Below, piece after piece: positions 30,501-42,500 of a stretch of 64,000 nt of DNA. The stretch is from contig CM055274.1 of assembly GCA_029237695.1 (NCBI GenBank), positions 16,419,505 through 16,483,504 on the forward strand, written 5' to 3'. A program made the position numbers and the translations under genes. This DNA is from Conchocele bisecta. Lineage: Eukaryota > Mollusca > Bivalvia > Lucinida > Thyasiridae. Every line of letters starts with the position of its first letter. Positions within the stretch are counted from its first letter, which is position 1. The notes beneath the pieces are model-generated. The model was not told where the DNA came from. It ran no database searches and saw nothing but the letters and a program-made list of their open reading frames with translations.

Positions 30501-33500
30501 TGCGTGTTGATGAGATCATGAAGCAAAAATGCGCGATTTTCCATCTCTGGGGGAGAGGTTGCGAAAAAGCAAGATTGCATAGGATAGAATCTCGTATTTT
30601 CGTCTCGCAATCTCGTGATCATACTTCACATTTTCGCGATCAATATATGCTCGATATCGCGAGAACGCGAGATTGTAAAAGTTTTGACCCCGTGTCACCA
30701 TTTTAACAATTTTGAAACAGCATTGCGTATCGATCATTCCTACCAAGTTTCGTCGAAATCCGGCTAGAGGTTCAAGAGAAGAAGATTTTTTAAGAATTTA
30801 TGCTATTTTTAGACAGTGGCCATCTTGGATTAGTGATGACCTCCGTTTTAACAAATCTGAAAAGGCCTTCACCCATGGACCATAACTGTGAAGTTTGGCC
30901 ACCATGGGCCAGCCATCGGCCATGTGGTTCCTGAGAAAAAATGTTCAAAATCTCGAATAAATGGACCTTCTGGAGGCCATCATGGATGACATAATCATCC
31001 GATTCCGACAAATATTGCACCAAAGCAATCGCCTCATCGATACCTTCAATTTGATATATGACATGAGCATATTCGGTCAAAAATAAAATTTGACCCCACG
31101 GGCCACGCCCATTTTTGACCCCGGAGTCACCATTTTAACAACTTTGAAAGAGCATTGTACATCTATCATTCTTACCAAGTTTTGTCGAAATCCGGCTAGC
31201 GGTTCATGAGAATATTTTTTTTAAGAATTTATGCTATTTTTAGACGGCGGCCATCTTGGATTAACGATGATCTCCGTTTTAACAAATCTGAAAATGCTTC
31301 ACCCATGGACCATAATTTTTAAGTTTGGCCACCATGGGCCAAGCGGTTCATGTGAAGAAGCATTTTTAAATCTCTAATAAAAGAACGACCTTTTGACCTT
31401 TCGGCGGCCATCTTGGATGACATAGCCATCCGATTTCGACAAAAAAAAAATGCACCAGAGTGATCGCCTCGTTGATACCTTCGATTTGACATATAACATG
31501 ACCATATTCGGTCAAAAATAAAATTTGACCCCACGGACATATGCTGCCAAAACATGTTTATTAGAAAAAATATATTTTGACAAAACTTGAAATCGGAGTA
31601 GAGAGACATACCTTTAACTTGATACTTTTACCATCAACATAGGTATTATAAAATATGAATTATAACCGTTTCTAAAAGTTCCGTTTTTTTTACCACATAG
31701 TAAGTGCACGAGTTCCGGTGAATAAACCTGTCCCACGATGTTTATACAAAATGGCTTCCCGAGAAATGATAGAAATGTCTGTGTGATTAAATTGTCTGTC
31801 GTGACGCACAGGACGGGTATAAATATAGGTTTGATCAAATGTTCGATTGGAAACAATGTTTTCTCTATGCAAAATGTTTCTTTACGGGCCGGGACGACGT
31901 AAAAGTGTATTTTGAACCCGATGTTTACTCCTTTATATAGCAATATTGGCCTCGGAAATGTGTCCGTTCTTTCCCGACCTAGCAATGATGATACTTTTTT
32001 TACAACAAAACAATCGATAGCTCGAAAACACGTTGACATAGCGCAATGGGGTATATATCGTTGTGGAATACTAACATTCTCCCAACTTCTGCAATAGGCG
32101 ACAATGATATAACTCGGTTGACGATTCGTGAGAGTCCGTTGTCTCGAGCCCGTATGGGCTCGGCCTATTAAAAAGTTGGACACCTTCCCCATAAGATTAG
32201 ATGGATGGGGTAAAAAAAAAAAATTTTTTTTTCATTTATTGATGCTTTTAGGCATATTTAATGTATTTATAGACCTCGGTCCGTTACTTCAACCTGTGGA
32301 AATAGGCTACTGGTGTGGGAACAGTTCCAAATGACAAATACTGAAAAAGGCGAAAGGAACACGTTATTGCACTGACAAATGCATGAAAGTGTTCTTCCCA
32401 TGTTGGAACACTAGTATTTTTCTGCAATTATCAGGAACCTCAAATCCCTGTTGATTGATTGCACTTTTAAGGCTTGTTGGGTGAGGGGTTGATGAATTGC
32501 GTTTTACTGATGGATTGGTTGGGTTGGGTTATGTTGGTGGGTTGGTTGGTGGGTTGGTTGGTATAGTGATTGATTGCTGGATTGACTCGAGGTCCCCCGA
32601 CTAGTATTTCACATCCAGTACACAGCGTTAAGTCCAGACAGCACTGCACCTGCATGAGGGGAGAAGTTCATGTATAACAATAACATTGCAGTATGTGGCT
32701 GTGACTGAACCAATATTCGTTTTTTTCTTTGTTGGTGTTTAATGGCCTATCAACAGCTAAGGTCATTTTAAGGCGGGGCCAACCTGCTGCATTGGGGGGA
32801 AAATCCCAAAATTACTAAACTAAAGAAATAGGGTTCATTGGTATCAGGACCAGTGTAGATCCAGATCAGCCTGTGCATTCACACAGTCTGATCTGGATCT
32901 GCATGGTTCGCCATTCCATAAATGGATTAGATTTATTGGTTTTTTAACGGCTTATCAACAGCTAAGGTCATTTAAGGCCGAGCAAACGGGTTAAATCCCG
33001 CATTTAACCTGCTGTATTGAGGGGAAAATTCCAATGACAACTGTGATGATTCTAACAAGCAACATAGATTGTTATCAAGCTACACAAGTGTGCTATTTGA
33101 TCTGGAGCCACACTTGACCACAAATCCCATAATCCCCGTTTCTCCAGTCACACCCTCATGACTGAAACCACAATATCCTGATCTAAAGCATCACCAGGTG
33201 TGAATCCCAATGACATTCACTGTTAAGAAGATACAGGTAGGATATTCAGGTAAGGATGGGTTCATTATTAACACATGTGTACCGTCCGTCATTAATAATG
33301 AACCGGGCAGAAGCCATGCCTCGTTTCTTATGAAATCAGTCAACAACTTAACTCTTTTCTTGCTGAAGATACATCATTATGTTTGCGGAAAATCCTAAAT
33401 ATTTTCCTTCTATGCGCTCAGAAGTATGTCGCGACCATCGTTTGAACTGCCTCGTCGTAGACGGTTCAAATGAGTGGTCACAACATATACTTTCATCGAG

Positions 33501-36500
33501 AAATAACAAAAACAAAATATTTAATAAATTTCATACCCATAAAGGTGTATTCCGAAAGGAATGGGTTAATAAATATGGTAAATAAACATAAATGTGAGAT
33601 TCTTAGCAGTAATTCTATAACCGTCACATTTACATATTTATTGCACTAGTGTATTATAAGTATTAATCCACTGTGTTATTACATTGTGAAAGACCACTTA
33701 ATGCAATAAACATGATAAACAATGCGAGGCGACTGACCTTGTCCCTGGTTCATGGCCCCGCCCCCAAACATGCCCATGTTACTCGACTGCTGGGCGGCCA
33801 ACATTCGCTGTTGCATCTGTATCCTCTGCATCTGCTGCTGCTGCTGTCGCTGGGCAACTGGAATAATACACAAGGTCAATGTCATCAGAATAATACACAA
33901 GGTCAATGTCATCAGAATTGCTGTCGCTGAGCCACTGGAACAATAGACAAGACCAATGTCATCGGAATGGCTGTCGCTAGGCAACTGGTACAATACACAT
34001 GGTCAATGTCAACAGAATTCCTGTCACAAGGCAACTGGTACAATACAGAAGGTCACTGTCATTAGAATGCCCGTCGCTTGGCAACTGGTACAATACACAA
34101 GGACAATGACATCAGAATTCATGAATGTTTTTTGCAAAGTTAATTTTCAAATCCTATTACCATATGTATGCATTTTTGAATTTCCATTACGAATGGATTG
34201 AATTAGATTGGTGTTTAACAGCCTATCAACAGCTGACGTTATTTGAAGCGGACTCTAGGAATGTGGAAAACGAATATGGATACAGTTAGAACAAACTAAA
34301 AAGTAGCCTAACTCTGTTAATTAACCCATTCAACACTACAGTCCTGTAAAGCGGTGCTTGCAAACAGTGTAGACCCAGAGAAGTCTTCTCATCACGATCA
34401 GCACTTATTGCAAGTATTTTTTTTATTTTAAAAAGACACCTCCTTTTACATAAATTGACTAGTCCAAAAATCATTTTGTGACAAATTAACATATCACAGT
34501 CCATTCCAGTTATTTAGGGTTGAATGGGTTGTAAATCGCACACATTCTTAGGTACAAAATCTAGCAGTCTAGCAATGTTTTCTTACACGTTTAAATGTTG
34601 AACAACTTTTTGACAGATTTCTATATCATTTTACCTGGACATTGAGCACAGGGGCCACATGCATGGGATATAGAATGAAAATATGGATAATGACAAATAC
34701 ATACCGGTATATGAAGTTCCAAGCCAATCCGACTTACGGCGACAGACATAGTAGTTAGACAAAAGATTTAACACAAATCTCTGACAGACCAGGGTGGCAA
34801 CTATAACCCTTACACTGCTGAAATTTAACGTCCTATTTTCTCAATAAAAACATGGTTTGGCAGCACTTCAGAATCATTTCCATTGGAAATGATTCTAAAG
34901 TGCTGCCAAACCATGTTTTTGTTGAGAAGAAATTATGAAACAACAGCAGAAGACAATTTTCGTTTCCTGAATTCTAAGGGCTAAATAATAAACGTCTAGC
35001 ATACCTTGTTGGTTCAGAAGAGGTTTCGGGCCCTGGTTTCCAGGACTTCTGGGGTTGAACCCTTTTTGACCCCGCTTTCTTTGATTCTGGCCAAACGACT
35101 TATTGTCCTTGTCTGTGGATGCCGAGTCTTTATTCCCCGTTGATTTCCCTTCCCCGGCTTTCTTCGCTTTTGGCATAGTGTCTGTAGAAAACACAATGTT
35201 GGAACATTGGGGAAAAAGTGAAAGGATTTAACATCCCAGCAACAGCTAAGGTCATATAGAGACGGGACCACAGTTTAAAGTCTCATCCGATAGGCCAGTG
35301 GGATGGAAATACTATGAAATTATTTTTTGATGCCTGAGGCGAGGTTTCAACCCACAACATCCGGATTGGAAGTCAGGTGCTCTAACACCTAGGCCACCAC
35401 CCATCCCTGGAAGGGTTGTAATTAGGATCCAGGCATCCCCAAGACACGGCAAGTAAAGCCAGTGAACAGAACAAGAAGAGGACCAAGCCGTCCGCTTACA
35501 ACACAGATCGCAAGACAGCGCCCAAGAACAAGACCAAGCCGCCCCTTCTAACACAGATCGCATGACAGCACACAAGAAAAAGACCAAGTAGCCCCTTCTA
35601 ACACAGATCACAAGACAAGGCAATGTACAGCACACAGACCTCAGGCAACCAGCCCGAGCCACCAGCTTTCTATATCATACAAGACAACGTCAATCTTTAT
35701 GATAACCCCCACAAGGGTTGTACCAGTCAGACCATCGCAGCTGCTGATCTCTACCACCTCTGGCTTTTTATAATATCTGAGGGTTATAATTAGCCCATAC
35801 AATGCTGAATTATATTTTGTCGTCTGCCGCTTATTTTTCCATTTTTCTCATCAAAAGCATGTTTTGACAACACTTTAGAATCATTTCCAATGGAAATGAT
35901 TCTAAAGTTTTGTCAAACCATGTTTTTATTAGAAAGAGAAAATATAAAACAACAGCAGACGACAATTATTGGTTCCGGCATTCTAAGGGTTGATGTAACT
36001 TATACCACAACCCATTTGCATGTTATTTAATTCATTTCATGTAATTTGTATTATTTTTCATGTTGGCAACATAACTAATCCAGCATGCAGCCAGTTGAGG
36101 GATTGATTAATAGCTGTTGGAGGAGTTGATGACACAAACTCTATACCGTATACAGAATAGTATGCAGGAATGTGTAGAAAAAATGGCCGAGTTGAAAAGG
36201 GGGTTATTTTCGTGAAATAAAATGTTTTTGCCATAAAACACCATAGTGAACGTGTTGAATATTTGTTGAAGGAATGTAAGACAAAACCCCCTTGGACTTA
36301 ACCCCCTCGTGTGAAAATGACAACATGGACAAAACACCCTTCATGATGTTGACAGGTTAGACAAAACACCCTTCATGATTTTGACAGGGTGATAATCCAT
36401 GGCTCAGTGTCAAGGCAAAAATAGAAATTCACTTCATGCATCTACACACCATAAAGAAGCTACACACCAAGCATCAATCCTCCAGCTATTACGGTTTACA

Positions 36501-39500
36501 AGTTTTACAAGTTACAAGGCAAAATGGTGAAATTCTAAGTCGAAAATGGGAAGATAATCCCTGACCCGGGGTTTGACTAAAAAATAAAAATAAACTTTGC
36601 GCATCTATTCATCATAAGGAAGCTACATACCGAGTTTCATGTCTGTAACTAGTACGGTTTAAAAGTGTTACGAGTTACAAGGTTGCTGACGGACGGACGG
36701 ACGGACGGATGGAAGAACGGACGGGTAGGGACAGACGGACAAGGGTAACACTAAATGCCCCTTCCACTATCGTGGTGGGGCATAAAAATTTAATCATAAC
36801 AAGAGGGCCATGATGGCCCTAATTCGCTCACCTGACTCCATGAACACCAGAGGAGAATGTGACATTGAGTTCATGTGTTTTAAAAAAATTGTGCTATTTT
36901 TAGATGGCGGTCATCTTGGATTAAGCGATGACTCTCATTTTACCAAATCTGAAAATGCTTCACCCAAGGATCTTAACTTACTATGAAGTTTGGCCAGCAT
37001 CGGCCATGTGGTTCCTGAGAAAAAGACGTTCAAAATATCGAATAAATGGACCTTTTGGCGGCTGTCATGGATGACATAATCATCCGATTCCGACAAATAT
37101 TGCACCAGAGCAATCGCCTCATCGATACCTTCAATTTGATATATGACATGAGCATATTTGTCAATTTGACCCCACGGGCCACGCCCATTTTTGACCTCGG
37201 GGTCACCATTTTAACACCTTTGAAAGAGCATTCTACATCGATCATTCCTACCAAGTTTCGTCGAAATCTGGCTGACGGTTCATGAGAAGATTTTTTAAGA
37301 ATTTGTGCTATTTTTAGATGGCGGCCATCTTGGATTAGTGACGACCTCCGTTTTAACAAATCTGAAACGGCTTCATCCATGGACCACAACTGTGAAGTTT
37401 GGCCACCATGGGCCAAGCGGTTCGTGTGAAGAAGAATTTTGAAATCTCTATTAAAAGAACGACCTTTTGACCTTTCGGCGGCCATCTTGGATGACATGAT
37501 CATCCAATCTCGAGCTATCGTACCAGAGCTATCGCCTCTTTGATACCTTCGATTTGATATAGACATGGCCATATTCGGTCAAAAATAAAATTTGACCACA
37601 ATTTGACCCCACGGGCCACGCCCATTTTTGACCCCGGGGTCACCATTTTAACAACTTTGAAAGAGCATTGTACATCGATCATTTCTACCAAGTATCGTCG
37701 AAATCCGGCTAGCAGTTCACGAGAAGATTTTTTAAGAATTTATGCTATTTTTAGACGGCGGCCATCTTGGATTAGCGATGACCTCCATTTTAACAAATCT
37801 GAAAAGGCTTCACCCATGGACCATAACTTTTAAGTTTGGCTAGCATGGGCCAAGCGGTTCATGTGAAGAAGAATTTTGAAATCTCTGATAAAAGAACGAC
37901 CTTTGACCTTTCGGCGGCCATCTTGGATGATATAACCATCCAATTTCGACAATAAATGCAAAAGAGTGATTGCCTCATTGATACCTTCGATTTGATATAA
38001 AACATCACCATATTCGTTCAAAAATAAAATTTGACCCCAATTTGACCCCAAGGCCACGCCCATTTTTGACCCCGGGGTAACCATTTTAACAACTTTGAAA
38101 GAGCATTGTACATCGATCATTCCTACCAAGTTTCGTCGAAATCCGGCAAGCGGTTCATGAGAAGAAGATTTTTTAAGAATTTATGCTATTTTTAGACGGT
38201 GGCCATCTTGGATTAGCGATGACCTCCATTTCAACAAATCTGAAAAGGCTTCACCCATGGACCATAACATTTAAGTTTGGCTACAATGGGCCAAGCGGTT
38301 CATGTGAAGAAGAATTTTGAAATCTCTAATAAAAGAATGACCTTTTGACATTTCGGCGGCCATCTTGGATGACATAACCATCCGATTTCGACAAAAAATG
38401 AACCAGAGTGATCGCCTCATTGATACCTTCGATTTGATATATGACATGACCATATTCGGTCAAAAATAAAATTTGACCCCAAGGGCCACGCCCATTTTTG
38501 ACCCCGGGGTCACCATTTTAACAACTTTGAAAGAGCATTGTATATCGATCATTCCTACCAAGTTTTGTCGAAATCCGGTTGGCGGTTCTTGAGAAGAAGA
38601 TTTTTGAAGAATTTGTGCTATTTTTAGACGGCGGCCATCTTGGATTACGTAATGATGTCATTTTAACAATTTTGTAATCCCCCTACCTAAGGACCATGAC
38701 CATGAAGTTTGGTGACTATAGGCCCAATGGTTACCGAGGAGAAGACGTTTGAAAATGTTCACGGACGACGACGGACGGACGACGGACACATTGCGGTAAC
38801 AATAGCTCACATGAGCTTCGCTCAGGTGAGCTAAAAACACCATGGTGCACATGTTCAATATGTGTAGAAGACATGCAGACCAATTGACAAAGCTGTCAGA
38901 CAAATTTTATGCAAAAATGTAAATATGGACATTACAACCAATTGTGGTACCATCACAAATGTAATGTGGACCTTACAATGCCAACCTATTTTTGTTGCCT
39001 TTATAAGTAAATGTAATGTGGACCTTACAATGCCAACCTATTTGTGTTGCCTTTACAAGTAAATGTAAATGTGGACCTTACAATGCCAACATATTTGTGT
39101 TACCTTTATAAGTAAATTAATGTGGACATTACAATGACAACGTATTTGTGTTACCTTTATAAGGGTACGAGATAGTAAGCGTATTGTCATCAATCTTGAT
39201 TTCCTTTTTCAAGTCGTAGTATTCTTGGGCTGCCTCCGGTGTCTCGAAGTGTAGCCTCACACAACTGCAATATCCAAATGGTCATCAGGCTCAAATGCTT
39301 CAGTCCACACTCAAATAGAACCGTCAGGAGTGATCATAATAATAATACCCCGACAAACATTGCTTTGACACATAAACAGGTTTAATATCAGAAAGAGTAC
39401 CATAGGTCGGAATCGAAATTTCATGCATATTTTTTACCTTTGATCTTAGACCTGGGTATGTGGCTATTGAACGAGACACGTCATTTCATCATGGCCAACA

Positions 39501-42500
39501 CTTGTACCACATCATTTGAACAAGAATTCCGCGGAATCAAATGTCTCGCCTTGTTCCGCCTTGACCTTGACCCTGGGGCCTTGACCTTGACCCCGAGAAT
39601 AGTCCTATTTTCATCTACATATCATAGTAAAGGTATGTATAAAGTTTCATGACTGTAGCTGATAAGGTGTTGAAGTAATGACCGTAACACGAAAACTTAA
39701 CATTGAATGATGACTCCGGAAAAGCAAAACCTATGTCTCGCTTTCACGGGTGAGACAAAAACCATTCATCACAGATATATGCTGGAATCAAAATTTCATG
39801 CCATTATTTTTACCTGTGACCTTGACCTTGGATGTAGGTACATGGGTATGGAGTGCAACACATCGTCTCATCATGGCAAACATTTTTGGCAAATCATTTG
39901 AATATCCATTCATCGATTTTGGAAATATACGGCGACAACAAAAGCTCATTAAAGTGTTTGAAAAACGGGACATATAAAACAATGGTTTTTGAATCCAGAC
40001 TATATGTAATATATTGCAGAGCTCCAGATAAGCTGTGTATTTGCGTAAATACCCAATTAAAATTGCTGAAAAACCCAATTGAAATCCGAAGTAGCGAGTA
40101 TCAAAAAGCAATACAAATTGTGTGGTACCTTTATCATGCTGCAGAAAACAATAAACAGACCACAAATATAGCATATTTTTCTTATTTTCCATGAAAACAC
40201 ATCTTGGTATTTCATTAGAATTGTCTCCAAGGAGACAATTCTAATGAAATGCCAAGATATGTTTTCATTTCAAAGCAAAATTCAATAATTGATGTCTGTT
40301 GATGTGTGTGTAAACAGTAATGCGATTTTATTTTACCCAATTAAAATTTTGAAATACCCAATTGCTTCAGAAATGATGGAGTGAAACTACTCAATTACTA
40401 ATTCCTTATCTGGAGCCCTGATATTGCATCAGTATGAATATCAGATGAATTATAGTCAGCATGTATTTGGTCACTCTGTAACCAGACACCCGATGAACGT
40501 TTTAATATTGAGCGACAGTCTGACAAAACTGGGCTCATTATACATTTGTATTTCATTTCTGAACAAACAAGCTCACACTGCCGAATAATTCATGTTCTAT
40601 CCCAAATGGATAACTGCCTATATATTATCAGGTAACAAGTTTTACATTGGCCCAATACATACCGACTGATAACTAGACATTATGTTTGTAAAACATGGAT
40701 ATGCCCCCATAGCATACTGGGGGCTGTCTCACTACACTTCCTACGACTAAAATGTTAGTAAGTGCAAAATTATGATAGTCTGAAAATTTCACATTAACAA
40801 TATTTTCTTTCAAACAATTGTTGGATTTACATTTATTGAGCATAGGCTGCATATGCAGCCTATGCTCAATAAATGTAAATCCATCAATTGAAATTTACAG
40901 ATAATCCTAAATTTGCACTTACGAACATTTTAGTCGTACGAAGTTTAGTGAAACGGCCCCCTGGACTGTAACTAGAGATTGTGTGTAAAAAAAATTAAGA
41001 AGTGTCTAAGCACCATTTTGAAGGTCAAAAATATCAAGGTCATGCCATTGGTAGTGTGATTGCGTCACACAAGTTCAGGTGAATGAACTATTACATGATG
41101 GAGACTCTTACCAACTTTTAACCGTAACAAAATGGCTAAGTATTTCAACGATATTTCGAAGGTGACAAAGGTCAAGGGCGTGTTAATGGTGGTGCGAGTT
41201 TGTGACAATTGTTCAGGTGATTCAGTATTGAAGCAACCCTTCGCGTAATATTGAAGATATTACTTGTTAGAGAAACTCTTACAAACTTGTTGACGTAAAT
41301 ATACACGTAGACGCAATATGCCCCCTCCCCCTATCGCATAGGGGGCATAGCAAAATTTCTGTACCGTGCATCGACTAGATACGCACATCCGGGTCAAAAC
41401 TAATTTCACTGACATTTAATTTGTCAAACAACATCACATAACGCTACCGAATGATTGTAATTAAACCCCCCCCCCCCCCCCCGAGTTCTTTTCAATGTAA
41501 ACAACTTTGTAGTTCTCCATCCTCTAGCACAACACGCTACCCAATAGAATACAACACGCTACCCAATAGAATACCATGTTAGTATTTCTTTGTATCAAGT
41601 TTATCATGATCGGCTCGGAAACGGTAGGAATTCCTCGGCAAGCCTCGGAATTCCTACTTGTTTCCTAGCCTCACCTGATAAACTTGACATCAAAAGACAC
41701 TGGCCTGATACTCTCTATATTTAACACGTTTCATCAAATGACACTGGCCTGATACTCTCTATATTTAACACGTTTCATCAAAAGACACTGGCCTATTTAA
41801 CACGTTTCATCAAAAGACACTGGCCTGATACTCTCTATATTTAACACGTTTCATCAAAAGACACTGGCATGATACTCTCTATATTTAACATGTTTCATCA
41901 AAAGACATTGGCATGATACTCTCTATATTTAACATGTTTCATCAAAAGACACTGGCCTGATACTCTCTATATTTAACATGTTTCATCAAAAGACACTGGC
42001 CCGATACTCTCTATATTTAACACGTTTCATCAAAAGACACTGGCCTGATACTCTCTATATTTAACATGTTTCATCAAAAGACACTGGCCTGATACTCTCT
42101 ATATTTAACATGTTTTCATCAAAAAGACACTGGCCTGATACTCTCTATATTTAACACGTTTCATCAAAAGACACTGGCCTGATACTCTCTATATTTAACA
42201 CGTTTCATCAAATGACACTGGCCTGATACTCTCTATATTTAACACGTTTCATCAAAAGACACTGGCCTGATACTCTCTATATTTAACATGTTTCATCAAA
42301 AGACACTGGCCTGATACTCTCTATATTTAACACGTTTCATCAAAAGACACTGGCCTGATACTCTCTATATTTAACACGTTTCATCAAAAGACACTGGCAT
42401 GATACTCTATATTTAACATGTTTCATCAAATGACACTGGCCTGATACTCTCTATATTTAACACGTTTCATCAAAAGACACTGGCCCGATACTCTCTATAT

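Noticed and set aside
32500..32580. Interstitial telomere tract
   Set aside because: GGTT/GGGTT units are irregular and not (TTAGGG)n; a simple repeat is enough.
35440..35650. Another exon-edge array (50-bp units near exon 8)
   Set aside because: The unit shares no text with exon 8 and is separated from it by a SINE. Only the unit length resembles the junction arrays.
37030..37572. 180-codon ORF in the 2-kb tandem element
   Set aside because: It crosses repeat units in a frame that differs between units and has no domain.
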